64,000 bases of DNA from Amycolatopsis thermophila. GTDB taxonomy: Bacteria > Actinomycetota > Actinomycetes > Mycobacteriales > Pseudonocardiaceae. The notes under the pieces were generated by a model that did not search any database, was not told the DNA's origin, and saw only the letters and a list, made by a program, of their open reading frames with translations. The translations under genes were made by a program, and so were the position numbers. The first letter of the stretch is position 1; each line of letters starts with the position of its first letter. Of the stretch, positions 29,719 through 41,696 are shown in pieces. The stretch is taken from NCBI RefSeq assembly GCF_030814215.1, contig NZ_JAUSUT010000001.1:3906001-3970000 (forward strand), written 5' to 3'.

Positions 29719-29890
29719 CCAAGCAGCTTATTCCAGACAGCGGCGCGCGTGTTCAACCCCCTTCCGGATGTGCCACCATGGGAGCGAGCGCCAAGGCGGG
29801 AACCAGCCCGGAACAGATCGGGTGTCCCAGGTGTTCCACCAGGGAGGAGCACCCACCACCCGGTGCACGGCAAGACCCCGAGGGAGAGCT

Positions 29891-30265
29891 ATGACTACCG
29901 CTGAGCAGACCGGCACGCAGGCCGAAGCTGGCGAGGCCACCCACGGCGTGACCTTGAGCGACGCCGCGGCCAGCAAGGCCAAGGCCCTGCTGGAGCAGGA
30001 GGGCCGCGACGACATGCACCTGCGCATCGCGGTCCAGCCCGGTGGTTGCGCGGGCCTGCGCTACCAGCTGTTCTTCGACGAGCGCACGCTCGACGGCGAC
30101 CTGTTCCGCGAGTTCGACGGCCTGCGCGTGGCCGTCGACCGGATGAGCGCGCCGTACGTCGAAGGCGCCGTGATCGACTTCGTCGACTCGATCGAGAAGC
30201 AGGGCTTCACGATCGAGAACCCGAACGCCACGGGCTCCTGCGCCTGCGGCGACTCGTTCCACTGA
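29891..30265 (+). CDS. erpA: HesB/IscA-family iron-sulfur insertion protein
   Basis: A-type Fe-S carrier delivering clusters to apoproteins, 124 aa. The three conserved cysteines are seen: one in QPGGCAGLRYQL and two in SCACGDSF at the C-terminus. The start ATG is preceded by AGGGAGAGCT. A perfect 20-bp hairpin follows the stop. Homologue of Rv2204c, which is likewise close to the adenosine kinase gene. It may supply clusters to the Rieske protein, NadA or LipA made nearby, although this is inference. Confidence 0.94.
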   Translation: MTTAEQTGTQAEAGEATHGVTLSDAAASKAKALLEQEGRDDMHLRIAVQPGGCAGLRYQLFFDERTLDGDLFREFDGLRVAVDRMSAPYVEGAVIDFVDSIEKQGFTIENPNATGSCACGDSFH

Positions 30266-30273
30266 GTCCTGAC

Positions 30274-30316
30274 GCGAAACGGGCGCCGGTCGGATTCCGA
30301 CCGGCGCCCGTTTCGC
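30274..30316. terminator. Strong hairpin terminator after erpA
   Basis: Perfect 20-bp inverted repeat (GCGAAACGGGCGCCGGTCGG and complement) with a three-base ATT loop, containing GTTTCGC on the descending arm. It lies nine bases after the erpA stop and is also downstream of the small minus-strand gene, so it can serve both. Confidence 0.85.
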
Positions 30317-30327
30317 TGTCCACGTAA

Positions 30328-31626
<1,299 letters not shown>

Positions 31627-31671
31627 CCCACGCCGGGCCGAGCGCGGCTCGACGGATCACGGGACGCCCTC

Positions 31672-31705
31672 GCCGGACGGGGCCGGTGCGCCGGCCCCGT
31701 CCGGC
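31672..31705. terminator. Bidirectional hairpin between adoK and asnB
   Basis: Perfect 15-bp stem (GCCGGACGGGGCCGG / complement) with a TGCG loop, ending six bases before the asnB stop. No T-tract. Placed between convergent genes. Confidence 0.7.
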
Positions 31706-31710
31706 ACCAC

Positions 31711-33645
31711 TCAGATCCGCACGGGGTAGACCGGCTCCGGGATCTCGGGCTTGATGCGGTTCTCGATGAAGATGCCGTGCCAGAGCATGAACACCAGCAG
31801 CGCCCAGATGCGCCGGCTGTGGTCCAGCGTGCCCGCCTTGTGCTCGTCCAGCAGGCGCTGCACGGCCTGCTTGTCGAGCAGTTCGCCGGTCCGCGAGTCG
31901 GCGATGATGCCGCGCGCCCAGTCGTACATCTCGTCGCGCAGCCACAGCCGGATCGGCACCGGGAAGCCCAGCTTGCGGCGGTTCAGCACGTGCGCCGGCA
32001 CGATCCCGTCCAGCGCGCGGCGCAGCGCGTACTTCGTCGTCTCCTTGGTGATCTTCTGGTCGAGCGGGATACCGGCCGCGACCTTGAACACCTCGGCGTC
32101 CAGGAACGGCACCCGCAGCTCCAGAGAGTTCGCCATCGTCATCTTGTCGGCCTTGACCAGGATGTCGCCGCGCAGCCAGGTGAACAGGTCCACGTGCTGC
32201 ATGCGGGCGACCGGGTCCCAGCCCGCCGACGTGCGGTAGTGCTCCGCGGTGACGTCCTTGTGCCCGACGCCCTCCTGGAACGTCTTCAGGACCCCGCGCA
32301 ACTGGTCGTCGCGGAAGATGCGGGCGTTGCCGTAGTACCGCTCCTCCAGCGGGAGCGCCCCGCGGCGCAGCAGGTCCTTGCCCCGCGTGCCCTCCGGGAT
32401 CCGCTCCGACACCTTGCCGATCACCTTGCGCAGACCGCCGGGCACCTTCTCGAACGGCGCGAGCGACAGCGGCTCGTTGTAGATGGTGTAGCCGCCGAAC
32501 AGCTCGTCCGAGCCCTCGCCGGACAGCACCGCCTTGACGTGCTTGCGCGCCTCCCGCGCGATGAACCACAGCGGCACCAGCGCCGGGTCGGCCACCGGGT
32601 CGTCGAGGTACCAGACGATGAGCGGCAGCGCCTCCATCATCTCGTCCGCCGACACCGTGCGGATGACGTGCTTCACGCCGATCGCCGCCGCCGACTCGGC
32701 CGCCACGTCGACCTCGGAGTACCCCTCGCGCTCGAACCCGGTGGTGAACGCGATCAGGTTCGGGTTGTGCTCCTTCGCCAGGGCGGCGATGGCCGTGGAG
32801 TCGATGCCGCCGGAGAGGAACGTGCCGACCGTGATGTCCGGGTCGGCGATCATGTGCTTGCCGACCGAGTCGCGCATCACGTCGCGGATCCGCTCGTGCA
32901 GGATCGTCGCCTCGGCGGTGCCGTGCACCGGCTTGGCCGCGAACTCGGGGAAGAAGTACCGCTCGATCTTCGGCGTGCCGCCCGGGGAGACCGTGAACGA
33001 CGTGCCCGACTCGATGCGGCGGATCTGCGTGTGCAGCGACTCCGGCTCCGGCACGTACTGCAGGGTCAGGTAGTGCTGCAGCGCCGTCCGGTCCAGTTCC
33101 CCGGTGATTCCGAGCACGTCGGACAGTTCCAGCAGCGACTTCTTCTCGCTGGAGAACGCCGTGCCACCCGGGCCGGAGGCGTAGAACAGCGGCTTGATGC
33201 CGAACGGGTCACGTGCGCCGAAGATCACCTTCTCGTCGGCGTCCCAGATCAGGAAGGCGAACATCCCGCGCAGCTTGGCCACCGCCGAGCGGCCCCAGTA
33301 GTGGTAGGCCGCGACGATCGCCTCGCCGTCGCCTTCTGTGGCGAACTTCGCACCGTGCTCCGCGGTCAGCTGTTCGCGCAGCTCACGGTAGTTGTAGATC
33401 TCGCCGTTGAAGTTCAGCGTGTAACGGTTCGGCGACTCGGGCGGGCCCCAGGTCAGCGGCTGGTGGGCGTGCTCGACGTCGATGAACGCGAGCCGGTTGA
33501 AGCCGTAGACGACCTCGGCGTCGGTCCAGGTGTCGCGCTCGTCGGGACCGCGATGCCGCTGGCAGCGCATGGCCTCGCCGACGGCTTCGCGCGCCTTGAC
33601 CGCGTCGTTCTCAGTGGCACACACCAGTCCAAGCAGGCCGCACAC
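31711..33645 (-). CDS. asnB: Asparagine synthase (glutamine-hydrolysing)
   Basis: 644-aa amidotransferase. The initiator Met is followed directly by the class-II glutaminase nucleophile Cys2 (MCGLLGLV), with NFNGEIYNYRELR and RGMFAFLIWD in the glutaminase half (residues ~1-210). The synthetase half has the PP-loop SGGIDSTAIAALA and SGEGSDELFGGY. Start is GTG with GAGGTG nine bases upstream; Cys2 placement confirms it. Homologue of Rv2201, which also supports amidation functions in mycobacteria. Divergent from ctaC. Confidence 0.95.
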   Translation of the reverse strand: MCGLLGLVCATENDAVKAREAVGEAMRCQRHRGPDERDTWTDAEVVYGFNRLAFIDVEHAHQPLTWGPPESPNRYTLNFNGEIYNYRELREQLTAEHGAKFATEGDGEAIVAAYHYWGRSAVAKLRGMFAFLIWDADEKVIFGARDPFGIKPLFYASGPGGTAFSSEKKSLLELSDVLGITGELDRTALQHYLTLQYVPEPESLHTQIRRIESGTSFTVSPGGTPKIERYFFPEFAAKPVHGTAEATILHERIRDVMRDSVGKHMIADPDITVGTFLSGGIDSTAIAALAKEHNPNLIAFTTGFEREGYSEVDVAAESAAAIGVKHVIRTVSADEMMEALPLIVWYLDDPVADPALVPLWFIAREARKHVKAVLSGEGSDELFGGYTIYNEPLSLAPFEKVPGGLRKVIGKVSERIPEGTRGKDLLRRGALPLEERYYGNARIFRDDQLRGVLKTFQEGVGHKDVTAEHYRTSAGWDPVARMQHVDLFTWLRGDILVKADKMTMANSLELRVPFLDAEVFKVAAGIPLDQKITKETTKYALRRALDGIVPAHVLNRRKLGFPVPIRLWLRDEMYDWARGIIADSRTGELLDKQAVQRLLDEHKAGTLDHSRRIWALLVFMLWHGIFIENRIKPEIPEPVYPVRI

Positions 33646-33793
33646 GGATATTCACACCTCGAGGTCGTGGCCGGATGTCGAGCGCCCAGTATGCCCGCCG
33701 CCCCGGTCGTGAACGGTCACCCCTTGGGCTGCGGATCGCGGTAGCTCGGCTAGGCTCCCGCTGGTAAGCCAGAAATCGTCAAGGAGGCCTGGG

Positions 33794-34753
33794 TTGAAAG
33801 GGCGCTGCGCAGTGGGCAGGGATGAGCGCACTCCGGCATCACGTTCGGCGAAAGTGGGTAAGGTCGCCGCGCTGGCCGGGCTCGTCGCGCTCTTGGCGAC
33901 CGGGTGCTCCGGTGACGAGGTGCTGCGGTTCGGGTGGCCCGTCGGTGTGACCAAGCAGTCCGAGGACATGCGCGTCCTCTGGACCTGGTCGGTCATCGCC
34001 GCGCTCCTGGTCGGCGTCGTCGTGTGGGGCCTGATCTTCTGGGCCGTCGCGTTCCACCGGAAGAAGAAGACCGACAAGCCGGGCGACCTGCCGCGGCAGT
34101 TCCAGTACAACGTGCCGCTCGAGCTCTTCTGCGTCGTGCTGCCGCTGGTGATGGTCTGCGTGCTGTTCTTCTTCACCGCCACCACCGAGAGCAAGGTGCT
34201 GGCCAAGGAGCCGAACCCGGACGTCACGGTCGACGTGATCGCGTTCCAGTGGAACTGGGAGTTCGACTACCCGAACGCCCCGAAGGACGCCAACGGCCAG
34301 GTCATCAAGACCATCGGCAACTCCAGCGAGATCCCGATCCTGGTCCTGCCGACCGGCCGGACGATCCAGTACAACCTGCGGTCCGCCGACGTCATCCACT
34401 CCTTCTGGGTGCCGGAGTTCCACTTCAAGCGGGACGTCTTCCCGGACCCGGACAAGAACAACCAGGACCCGTCGTTCCAGAACACGATCGACCGGACCGG
34501 GGCGTTCGTGGGCCGCTGCGCCGAGCTGTGCGGCACCTACCACTCGGGCATGAACTTCGAGGTCCGCGCGCTGCCGGGCGACCAGTACGACCGCTACATC
34601 CAGCTGCGCACCCAGATCAACCCGGCCACCGGGCAGCCGAACACGACGTCCGAGGCGCTGGCCGCGCTGAACTGCGGCGAGCTGTGCGCGCCGCAGGCGA
34701 CCACGACGAAGCCGTTCAACACCGACCGCACGCTGCGGACGCAGTCCGGCTGA
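33794..34753 (+). CDS. ctaC: Cytochrome c oxidase subunit II
   Basis: CuA-bearing subunit of the aa3 oxidase, 319 aa. The start is TTG, fixed by AAGGAGG six bases upstream. A signal sequence with lipobox LATGC (Cys38) implies lipidation. Two transmembrane helices (residues ~55-80 and ~105-130) precede the cupredoxin domain. CuA ligands are in DVIHSFWVPEF and CAELCGTYHSGM. No heme-c motif, so electrons come from the diheme QcrC. ctaF follows 52 bases later. Subunit I (ctaD) is not in the window. Confidence 0.96.
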   Translation: MKGRCAVGRDERTPASRSAKVGKVAALAGLVALLATGCSGDEVLRFGWPVGVTKQSEDMRVLWTWSVIAALLVGVVVWGLIFWAVAFHRKKKTDKPGDLPRQFQYNVPLELFCVVLPLVMVCVLFFFTATTESKVLAKEPNPDVTVDVIAFQWNWEFDYPNAPKDANGQVIKTIGNSSEIPILVLPTGRTIQYNLRSADVIHSFWVPEFHFKRDVFPDPDKNNQDPSFQNTIDRTGAFVGRCAELCGTYHSGMNFEVRALPGDQYDRYIQLRTQINPATGQPNTTSEALAALNCGELCAPQATTTKPFNTDRTLRTQSG

Positions 34754-34805
34754 GCCTGCGACGGTCAGTGGGTTCTGCAAGCATGAACACAGTGAGGACA
34801 GCGTC

Positions 34806-35225
34806 ATGAAGGTCGAAGCCCGGATTTTCGACTTGGTCACGGCTTTCGCGTTCTTCATCGCGATCGTCTACGGCGTGTGGACCGGCCTGGGCACCGACTA
34901 CGGTGTCGAGCCGGTCGGCCTGGTCGCCCTGATCCTGACCGGCGGGCTCTCGCTCCTCGCGGGCAGCTACATGCGGTTCGTGGGGCGGCGCATCGAGCCG
35001 CGCCCGGAGGACCGGGACGACGCCGAGATCAGCGACGGCGCGGGCGAGATGGGCTTCTTCAGCCCCGGCAGCTACTGGCCGATCGGCCTGGCCGGTGCGG
35101 CCGCGTTCGTCGGTCTCGGCCTGGCGTTCTTCCACATCTGGATGCTCGTCGTGGGCGGCGTCCTGATCCTGACGATGGTCGGCGGCCTGGTGTTCGAGTA
35201 CCACACCGGCCCCAACCACGAATAG
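34806..35225 (+). CDS. ctaF: Cytochrome c oxidase subunit 4 (actinobacterial)
   Basis: 139-aa actinobacteria-specific membrane subunit of the aa3 oxidase with four hydrophobic helices (residues ~8-26, 38-57, 92-110, 113-130). It matches the CtaF family: opening MKVEARIFDLVTAFAF, the central GFFSPGSYWP and the final GLVFEYHTGPNHE. It follows ctaC in an operon and is closed by a strong terminator. It stabilises the bcc-aa3 supercomplex. Confidence 0.95.
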   Translation: MKVEARIFDLVTAFAFFIAIVYGVWTGLGTDYGVEPVGLVALILTGGLSLLAGSYMRFVGRRIEPRPEDRDDAEISDGAGEMGFFSPGSYWPIGLAGAAAFVGLGLAFFHIWMLVVGGVLILTMVGGLVFEYHTGPNHE

Positions 35226-35239
35226 GCACAGCACACGGG

Positions 35240-35275
35240 AAACGGGCCCGCCGGCACCACCGGCGGGCCCGTTTT
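35240..35275 (+). terminator. Intrinsic terminator after ctaF
   Basis: Stem AAACGGGCCCGCCGG with complement, loop CACCA, ending in GTTTTCG. It starts 14 bases after the ctaF stop and also faces the end of convergent trpD. Confidence 0.85.
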
Positions 35276-35299
35276 CGTCGGTTCAGCGGAACCGCGTCG

Positions 35300-36325
35300 T
35301 CAGCGGAACTGGGCCCAGCGCGCCAGCAGATCGGCCGCGGCGCCGGAGTCGATGGCCTCGGCGGCCTTCCCCATCGCCGCGGACAGGTCGTCGATGAGGG
35401 AGCCGCTGAAGCCGGCGTAGGCGGCCAATGCGCCGGCGGCGTTGAGCAGCACGGCGTCCCGCACCGGGCCCGGCTTTCCGGCCACCAGCTCCCGCACGAC
35501 CTCGGCGTTGACCGCCGGGCCACCGCCGCGCAGGTCCTCCGCTGTCGCGCGCGCGATGCCCAGGTCCGCCGGGTCGAGGCGGTCGGCCCGCACCTCGCCG
35601 CCCGACACGACCCACACCGAACTGGTCGTGGTGGTGGTCAGCTCGTCGAGGCCGTCGTCACCGCGCACCACGAGCGTCGAGGTGCCGCGCCCCGCGAACA
35701 CCCGCGCCAGCACCTCCGTCTTGTCCGGGAACGCGCACCCGATCAGTCCGGCGCTCGGCTGGGCCGGGTTCGTCAGCGGCCCGAGGAGGTTGAACGCGGT
35801 CGGCACACCCAGTTCCCGCCGCGGCGCACCGGCGTGCCGGAACCCGGGGTGGAACACCGGGGCGAAGCAGAATCCGATGCCCAGCTCGCTCAGGCAGCGC
35901 TGGACGCCCTCGGGCGGCAGGTCGATGGCCACGCCCAGGGCCTCCAGGACGTCGGCCGTGCCGGACTTCGACGACGCCGCGCGGTTGCCGTGCTTGACCA
36001 CCGGCACCCCGGCGGCGGCGGTGACCAGCGAGGCCATCGTCGAGATGTTCACCGAGCCGGACCGGTCGCCACCGGTGCCGACGATGTCGACCGCGGGCCG
36101 GTCGATGCGCAGCCGCTTGGCGTGGTCGAGCATCGCGGCGGCGAGACCGGTGATCTCGGCGGGCGTCTCACCCTTCGCGCGCAGGGCGACCAGGAAGCCA
36201 CCGACCTGGGCGGAGGTGGCCTCGCCGGACATCACCTGGTCCATCGCCCACGCCGTGTCCTCCGCCGAGAGGTCGGTGCCGGCGATCAGCTGGTTGAACA
36301 GCGTGGGCCAGTTCTGCGTGCCCAT
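35300..36325 (-). CDS. trpD: Anthranilate phosphoribosyltransferase
   Basis: Second committed step of tryptophan synthesis, joining anthranilate and PRPP. 341 aa. The PRPP-binding [14 protein letters not shown] is near residue 80, and [12 protein letters not shown] and the second signature around [13 protein letters not shown] are intact. ATG 36325 has AAAGGTG immediately upstream; the GTG two codons earlier is less likely. No other trp genes are present; as in mycobacteria it sits beside the ctaE-qcr cluster. Confidence 0.96.
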   Translation of the reverse strand: MGTQNWPTLFNQLIAGTDLSAEDTAWAMDQVMSGEATSAQVGGFLVALRAKGETPAEITGLAAAMLDHAKRLRIDRPAVDIVGTGGDRSGSVNISTMASLVTAAAGVPVVKHGNRAASSKSGTADVLEALGVAIDLPPEGVQRCLSELGIGFCFAPVFHPGFRHAGAPRRELGVPTAFNLLGPLTNPAQPSAGLIGCAFPDKTEVLARVFAGRGTSTLVVRGDDGLDELTTTTTSSVWVVSGGEVRADRLDPADLGIARATAEDLRGGGPAVNAEVVRELVAGKPGPVRDAVLLNAAGALAAYAGFSGSLIDDLSAAMGKAAEAIDSGAAADLLARWAQFR

Positions 36326-36377
36326 GGTCACCTTTCTGCGGCCGGATCGGAGACCGGCCTGGAATCGTCGCGGCGCC

Positions 36378-36788
36378 TCAGCCCCGGACGACCGGGACCC
36401 GGTGGGCCCGCAGCACGTCCGCGACCGTCTCCGCCGCGGTCAGCGGGTCGAGCGGATGGACCAGGACGGCGTCGGCCTGGGACCAGGTGGCCAGCCAGCG
36501 GTCGTCCTTGCGCCGCACCGCGATCACGATCGGCGGGCAGTCGTCGATCTCGTTCTTCAACTGCCGGCACAAGCCGATGCCGCCGGTGGGCTGGGCCTCG
36601 CCGTCCAGGATCGCCAGATCGACTTCGCCCGCGTCCATCTCCGCCAGCACGTCGGCGACGCCGGCGGCCTCGACGTAGTCGACCCGGCCCAGGTCGGTGG
36701 CGGGCCTGCGGCCGACCGCCGTGATGATCGACTCCCGGACTTCGGGACGGTGGCTGAACACCAGGATCCGCGTGGACTGTTCGGACAA
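36378..36788 (-). CDS. Stand-alone response-regulator receiver-like protein (Rv3143-like)
   Basis: 136-aa single CheY-like domain without a DNA-binding module. Beta-1 is [15 protein letters not shown], the phospho-acceptor Asp is in [17 protein letters not shown], and the later segment [15 protein letters not shown] occupies the end of the domain. It starts at TTG 36788, where GGAGGG lies five bases upstream. Longer frames upstream run into the next gene. Homologue of a mycobacterial orphan receiver. The partner kinase is unknown; proximity to cytochrome genes may be incidental. Confidence 0.8.
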   Translation of the reverse strand: MSEQSTRILVFSHRPEVRESIITAVGRRPATDLGRVDYVEAAGVADVLAEMDAGEVDLAILDGEAQPTGGIGLCRQLKNEIDDCPPIVIAVRRKDDRWLATWSQADAVLVHPLDPLTAAETVADVLRAHRVPVVRG

Positions 36789-36829
36789 GTCGACCCTCCG
36801 GCTTCGTCGCTGTACTGGTCGTGTTGATG

Positions 36830-37255
36830 CTAGCCGTCCTGCCCGGTTCCACCCAGGCCCATCGGTTGTAGCGCGTCCCAGCCCAGCCAGTCGCCGTCCA
36901 GGCGCTGGGCCAGCCCGGCCATTCGCGCGCGTTCCTGCGCGCAGTGCAGGGCGTCGAGCTTCTGCACCCGCAGCGCGTGCACCCGGCCGGGTTCGTCGCC
37001 GTCGGGCCTCAATTCCCACCCGTCCTGGGCGAGGACCGAGGCCGCCTCGGTGACCCGATGCGGTGGCAGAACGAGGTGATGGCGCAGAATCGCCGGTTCG
37101 TCCGGGCGCCAGAGGTGTGATCTCCCCAGCACGGCGGAGTCGGCCTCGGCGACGTCGAAGGCCTCGGCCACCACGGCGACACCCTCGGTGTCCAGGGTGA
37201 GCACCGGCTCGCCACGCTTTCGTAGCAGGTCACGCACCCGATCGAAGAAACTCAC
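36830..37255 (-). CDS. Conserved hypothetical protein upstream of ctaE
   Basis: 141-aa soluble protein from GTG 37255 with an AGGAT-like site upstream. It opens [20 protein letters not shown], with a central [21 protein letters not shown] that resembles a small alpha/beta domain, and a helical C-terminus containing [20 protein letters not shown]. No known motif was recognised. It is divergent from ctaE with about 100 bases between starts and in the same direction as the receiver gene and trpD. The longer frame reaching 38.5 kb is a shadow of ctaE/qcrC. Confidence 0.7.
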   Translation of the reverse strand: MSFFDRVRDLLRKRGEPVLTLDTEGVAVVAEAFDVAEADSAVLGRSHLWRPDEPAILRHHLVLPPHRVTEAASVLAQDGWELRPDGDEPGRVHALRVQKLDALHCAQERARMAGLAQRLDGDWLGWDALQPMGLGGTGQDG

Positions 37256-37360
37256 GTCCTGATCCTCACCCTCCGCGTTCGTCGCTGTGACCAACACCCC
37301 CGGCGCGGCGTGCCGGACCCGACCAAGCAGGTCGCACGACGCCGAGACATAATGCGACGC

Positions 37361-37981
37361 GTGACAACGGCAGCTCCCACCATCAGCCAGCGGGTGCACT
37401 CGCTGAACCGGCCGAACATGGTCAGTGTCGGCACGATCGTGTGGCTCTCCAGCGAGCTCATGTTCTTCGCCGGGCTGTTCGCGATGTTCTTCACGGTCAA
37501 GGCGCAGAACGCCACGGGGATCTGGCCGCCGATCAACCCGGCGACCGACGAGCCCATCCACCTCAACATCCCGTACGCGCTGCCCTTCACCATCATCCTG
37601 GTGGCGTCGTCGTTCACCTGCCAGCTCGGTGTGTTCGCGGCCGAGCGCGGTGACGTCTACGGGCTGCGCCGGTGGTACGTCATCACCCTGATCATGGGCG
37701 CGATCTTCGTCGGCGGTCAGGCCGGCGAGTACGCGAACCTGATCAGCGAGGGCGTGACGATCCCGTCCGGCCCGTGGGGCACCGTCTTCTTCCTGGCGAC
37801 CGGCTTCCACGGTCTGCACGTGATCGGTGGTCTGGTCGCCTTCGTCTTCTTGCTCATCCGCACGAAGCTGAGCAAGTTCACTCCCGCGCAGGCGACCTCG
37901 GCGATCGTCGTGTCCTACTACTGGCACTTCGTCGACATCGTGTGGATCGGCCTGTTCGCGGTCATCTACATCATCCCGTGA
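37361..37981 (+). CDS. ctaE: Cytochrome c oxidase subunit III
   Basis: 206-aa, five-helix subunit III of the aa3 oxidase. Hallmarks are [21 protein letters not shown], the [15 protein letters not shown] helix and the C-terminal [22 protein letters not shown] 37361 is preferred over ATG 37352 because CATAAT (37348-37353) lies seven bases before it and would itself contain that ATG; no Shine-Dalgarno exists, so the mRNA is probably leaderless. First gene of ctaE-qcrC-qcrA-qcrB. Confidence 0.95.
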   Translation: MTTAAPTISQRVHSLNRPNMVSVGTIVWLSSELMFFAGLFAMFFTVKAQNATGIWPPINPATDEPIHLNIPYALPFTIILVASSFTCQLGVFAAERGDVYGLRRWYVITLIMGAIFVGGQAGEYANLISEGVTIPSGPWGTVFFLATGFHGLHVIGGLVAFVFLLIRTKLSKFTPAQATSAIVVSYYWHFVDIVWIGLFAVIYIIP

Positions 37982-38035
37982 CCGCGCCAGCCACCCCATG
38001 GACCGGCCTGAACTGACAGCAAGGGTTGCCGAGAA

Positions 38036-38854
38036 ATGACCACCAGCAAGAACTCCTCCAGGCGCCGCTTCGGCGCCCGCACCAAGCTGCGCCGCCGCCT
38101 CGCGGGCGCGCTGGCGCTCGGTGTGGCGCTGGTCGGCGCCGGCCTGGGCTACGCGCTCCTGGTGCCGCAGCCGCAGACGGCGCAGGCGCAGGGCGATCCG
38201 GCGCAGCTGCGCCTGGGCCAGCAGGTCTACAACAACAGCTGCATCAGCTGCCACGGTGCGAACCTGCAGGGCGTGGAGGACCGCGGGCCGAGCCTCATCG
38301 GCGTCGGCGACGCGGCCGTGTACTTCCAGACCTCGACCGGCCGGATGCCGGCGGTCCGCCAGGAGGCCCAGGCCGAGCGGAAGCCGCCGAAGCTGACCCC
38401 CGAGGAGATCGACGCCGTCGGCGCCTACATCCAGGCCAACGGCGGCGGCCCGACGCGGCCCGCCCAGACCGGCGAGGCGCTGCGCGGGGACAACCCGGCG
38501 CGCGGCGGTGAGCTGTTCCGGCTCAACTGCGCGTCGTGCCACAACTTCACCGGCCAGGGCGGCGCCCTGTCGGCCGGCAAGTTCGCGCCGGAACTGGGTC
38601 CGGCCACCGAGGACCAGATCTACACGGCGATGCTGACCGGCCCGCAGAACATGCCGAAGTTCTCCGACCGTCAGCTCACGCCGGAGGAGAAGCGGGACAT
38701 CGTCGCCTACGTCAAGTCCGTGTCCGAAGGGAACAACAACCCGGGTGGTCTCGGTCTGGGCGGTCTCGGGCCCGCCTCCGAGGCGCTCGTCGCGTGGATC
38801 GTCGGCATCGGCGCCATCGTCGGCGTGACTTTGTGGATTGGATCGAGGGCATGA
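38036..38854 (+). CDS. qcrC: Diheme cytochrome c subunit of bc complex
   Basis: 272-aa membrane-anchored cytochrome cc, replacing soluble cytochrome c in actinobacteria. An N-terminal membrane helix (residues ~22-45) precedes two heme-c domains with CISCH and CASCH attachment motifs and axial Met candidates (GRMPAV, QNMPKF). A C-terminal transmembrane anchor ends the protein. It bridges the bc1 core and CuA of CtaC. The stop overlaps the qcrA start as ATGA, showing translational coupling. Confidence 0.97.
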   Translation: MTTSKNSSRRRFGARTKLRRRLAGALALGVALVGAGLGYALLVPQPQTAQAQGDPAQLRLGQQVYNNSCISCHGANLQGVEDRGPSLIGVGDAAVYFQTSTGRMPAVRQEAQAERKPPKLTPEEIDAVGAYIQANGGGPTRPAQTGEALRGDNPARGGELFRLNCASCHNFTGQGGALSAGKFAPELGPATEDQIYTAMLTGPQNMPKFSDRQLTPEEKRDIVAYVKSVSEGNNNPGGLGLGGLGPASEALVAWIVGIGAIVGVTLWIGSRA

Positions 38855-40023
38855 CTAGCATGGAAGAGCACCCGGGGGCGGGGCGCGAGCCTGGGGTTTC
38901 CCAGCCTTCCGAGGCCGAACTGGCCGAGATGGACCGTGACCAGCTGGTGAAGCTGGGCACCAAGCTCGACGGCGTCGAGCTGGTCGACTACCCGGACCCG
39001 TGGCCCGTCAAGGGCACCCGCGCCGAGAAGCGCGCCGAGCGGGTCATCGCGTTGTGGTTCACCATCGCCGCGCTGGCCGGACTGGGCTTCCTGGTCATCC
39101 TGTGCTGGCCGCAGTGGTGGGAGTACCGGGCTCCGGACACCGGCCAGTACGTGAAGTACGCGCTGTACACGCCGGCGCTGGGCATCACGCTCGGCATCTC
39201 GATCCTCGCGCTGGGCATCGGCGTGCTGCTCTACACCAAGCGGTTCATCCCGAGCGAGCTCGCGGTGCAGGAGCGGCACGACGGCGACGGCGACGGCTCG
39301 GCCGAGATCGACCGCAAGACGATCGTCGCGCAGCTGGCCGACTCCGGTAGCCGCAGCACCATCGCCCGCCGCTCGCTGGTCAAGCGCACCGCGGGCCTCG
39401 GTGCCGGCGTGATGGGCCTGGGCCTGGTCGGCCTGCCGATCGCGTCGTTCATCAAGAACCCGTGGGCCGAACCCGAGTCCAAGGACAACCTGGCCCACAC
39501 CCCGTGGAAGCCGGAACACCCCGGTGAGGTCGTCTACCTGCGCCGCTACACCGGCAAGTCGGACGAGATCGTGCTGCTGCGCCCGGAGGACCTGGACGCG
39601 GGCGCCATGGAGACGGTCTACCCGTTCCGGGAGAGCGAGCGCGGTGACCACCGGGCGCTGTCGGCGGTCTTCATGCGTGCGGACGCCCCGGTCATGCTGA
39701 TCCGCCTGCGCCCGGAGGACGCCCAGCGGGTCGTCAAGCGCGAGGGCCAGGAGGACTTCAACTTCGGCGACTACTACGCCTACACGAAGATCTGCAGCCA
39801 CGTCGGATGCCCGACCTCCCTGTACGAGCAGCGGACCAACCGGATCCTGTGCCCGTGCCACCAGTCGCAGTTCGACGCCCTGCACTACGCCAAGCCCATC
39901 TTCGGCCCGGCGACCCGCGCGCTTGCGCAGTTGCCCATCACGGTCAACGATGAGGGGTACTTCGTGGCGCGGGGAGACTTCATCGAGCCGGTCGGCCCCG
40001 CCTATTGGGAGCGCAAGTCATGA
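38851..40023 (+). CDS. qcrA: Rieske iron-sulfur subunit of bc complex
   Basis: 390-aa actinobacterial QcrA with three transmembrane helices in the N-terminal half (around residues 65-90, 105-130 and 180-205). The third follows a twin-arginine-like [12 protein letters not shown]. The C-terminal Rieske fold has [12 protein letters not shown] and [12 protein letters not shown], giving the two Cys and two His ligands plus the disulfide pair. Start ATG 38851 overlaps the qcrC stop, and its own stop overlaps qcrB (ATGA). Confidence 0.97.
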   Translation: MTSMEEHPGAGREPGVSQPSEAELAEMDRDQLVKLGTKLDGVELVDYPDPWPVKGTRAEKRAERVIALWFTIAALAGLGFLVILCWPQWWEYRAPDTGQYVKYALYTPALGITLGISILALGIGVLLYTKRFIPSELAVQERHDGDGDGSAEIDRKTIVAQLADSGSRSTIARRSLVKRTAGLGAGVMGLGLVGLPIASFIKNPWAEPESKDNLAHTPWKPEHPGEVVYLRRYTGKSDEIVLLRPEDLDAGAMETVYPFRESERGDHRALSAVFMRADAPVMLIRLRPEDAQRVVKREGQEDFNFGDYYAYTKICSHVGCPTSLYEQRTNRILCPCHQSQFDALHYAKPIFGPATRALAQLPITVNDEGYFVARGDFIEPVGPAYWERKS

Positions 40024-41690
40024 GTTCACTCACCACGCCGACCCGGGGCTCCAGCATGCTGGAGCGGCAGGCCGCCGAGGCCGCGAACAACATGGATCAG
40101 CGGTACCGCCTGGCCAAGGGCCTGCGGCACCAGATGAACAAGGTCTTCCCGACCCACTGGTCCTTCCTGCTCGGCGAGATCGCGCTCTACAGCTTCATCG
40201 TCGTGATCATCACGGGTGTCTACCTCACCCTGTTCTTCGACCCGTCGATGGCCGAGGTCGTCTACAACGGGCCGTTCAAGAACCTGCAGGGCGTCGAGAT
40301 GTCCCGGGCGTTCCAGACGACCCTGCAGATCTCGTTCGAGGTCCGCGGCGGTCTGTTCGTGCGCCAGCTGCACCACTGGGGCGCGCTGGTGTTCGTCGCG
40401 GCGATGATGGTGCACATGTTCCGGATCTTCTTCACCGGAGCGTTCCGCCGGCCGCGTGAGGCCAACTGGATCATCGGCGCCCTGCTGCTGATCCTGGGCA
40501 TGTTCGAAGGCTTCTTCGGCTACTCGCTGCCGGACGACCTGCTGTCGGGCACCGGTATCCGCGCCACCCTGTCGGGCATCGTGCTGTCGGTGCCGATCAT
40601 GGGCACCTGGCTGCACTGGGCGCTGTTCGGCGGGGAGTTCCCCGGCGACCAGATCGTGCCGCGCATGTACGCGCTGCACATCCTGCTGTTGCCGGGCATC
40701 ATGCTCGCCCTGGTGGGGGTGCACCTGGCGCTGGTCTGGTACCAGAAGCACACCCAGTTCCCGGGTGTGCGGCGCAAGGAGACCAACGTCGTCGGCGTGC
40801 GCATCATGCCGGTGTTCGCACTCAAGGCCGGTGCGTTCTTCGTCATCGTCACCGGTGTCCTGTCGATCATGGCGGGCGTGTTCCAGATCAACCCGATCTG
40901 GAACCTCGGCCCGTACAACCCGGGCCAGGTGTCGGCGGGTTCGCAGCCGGACTGGTACCTCGCCTGGGCCGACGGCCTGCTGCGGATCTTCCCGGCCTGG
41001 GAGCTCTACCTGGGCAACTACACGGTCCCGGCGGTGTTCTTCGCCGGCGCGGTCTGGATGCCGATCCTGTTCGCGCTGCTCATCGGTTACCCGTTCATCG
41101 AGCGGAAGCTGTCCGGCGACACCGCGCACCACAACCTGCTGCAGCGCCCGCGTGACGCACCGGTCCGCACCTCGATCGGCATGATGGCGCTCGCGTTCTT
41201 CGTGGTCATCGAGCTGTCCGGCTTCAACGACATCATCGCGGACAAGTTCATGATCTCGCTGAACGCGACCACGTGGGCCGGCCGCATCGGCATGCTGGTG
41301 CTGCCGCCGCTGGCGTACTTCGTCACCTACCGGATCTGCCTGGGCCTGCAGCGGTCCGACCGCGAGGTGCTGGAACACGGCATCGAGACCGGCATCATCA
41401 AGCGCCTGCCGCACGGTGAGTTCATCGAGATCCACCAGCCGCTGGGCGGTGTGGACGAGCACGGCCACGCCATCCCGCTGGAGTACCAGGGCGCCTCGGT
41501 GCCGAAGAAGATGAACAAGCTCGGCGCGGCCGGGCGTGCGGTGCCGGGCACGATGCTGGCGCCGGACCCGGTGGAGGAGACCGCGGCGCTGGACCGCGCC
41601 CGCGGCGACGGCCACGGCAACGGTCACGTCCCCGGCGAGCTGCCCGACAAGGGCGAGGTCCCGGCGGGCTGGCACACGCCGGACCACTAG
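40020..41690 (+). CDS. qcrB: Cytochrome b subunit of bc complex
   Basis: 556-aa cytochrome b carrying the quinol sites; homologue of the target of telacebec-type inhibitors. Eight or more helices are visible. Heme-ligand histidines lie in [20 protein letters not shown] and in helix D (WLHWALFGG... ALHILLLPG). The Qo motif region is near PEWY-equivalent [12 protein letters not shown] ~100-residue cytoplasmic C-terminal tail is typical of actinobacteria. ATG overlaps the qcrA stop. A 22-bp terminator follows. Confidence 0.97.
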   Translation: MSSLTTPTRGSSMLERQAAEAANNMDQRYRLAKGLRHQMNKVFPTHWSFLLGEIALYSFIVVIITGVYLTLFFDPSMAEVVYNGPFKNLQGVEMSRAFQTTLQISFEVRGGLFVRQLHHWGALVFVAAMMVHMFRIFFTGAFRRPREANWIIGALLLILGMFEGFFGYSLPDDLLSGTGIRATLSGIVLSVPIMGTWLHWALFGGEFPGDQIVPRMYALHILLLPGIMLALVGVHLALVWYQKHTQFPGVRRKETNVVGVRIMPVFALKAGAFFVIVTGVLSIMAGVFQINPIWNLGPYNPGQVSAGSQPDWYLAWADGLLRIFPAWELYLGNYTVPAVFFAGAVWMPILFALLIGYPFIERKLSGDTAHHNLLQRPRDAPVRTSIGMMALAFFVVIELSGFNDIIADKFMISLNATTWAGRIGMLVLPPLAYFVTYRICLGLQRSDREVLEHGIETGIIKRLPHGEFIEIHQPLGGVDEHGHAIPLEYQGASVPKKMNKLGAAGRAVPGTMLAPDPVEETAALDRARGDGHGNGHVPGELPDKGEVPAGWHTPDH

Positions 41691-41696
41691 TCCACG

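Noticed and set aside
40026..41687. Long 553-codon open frame antisense to qcrB
   Set aside because: Composition is His/Arg/Gln-rich with no family resemblance; it is the codon-bias shadow of qcrB, which is unambiguous.
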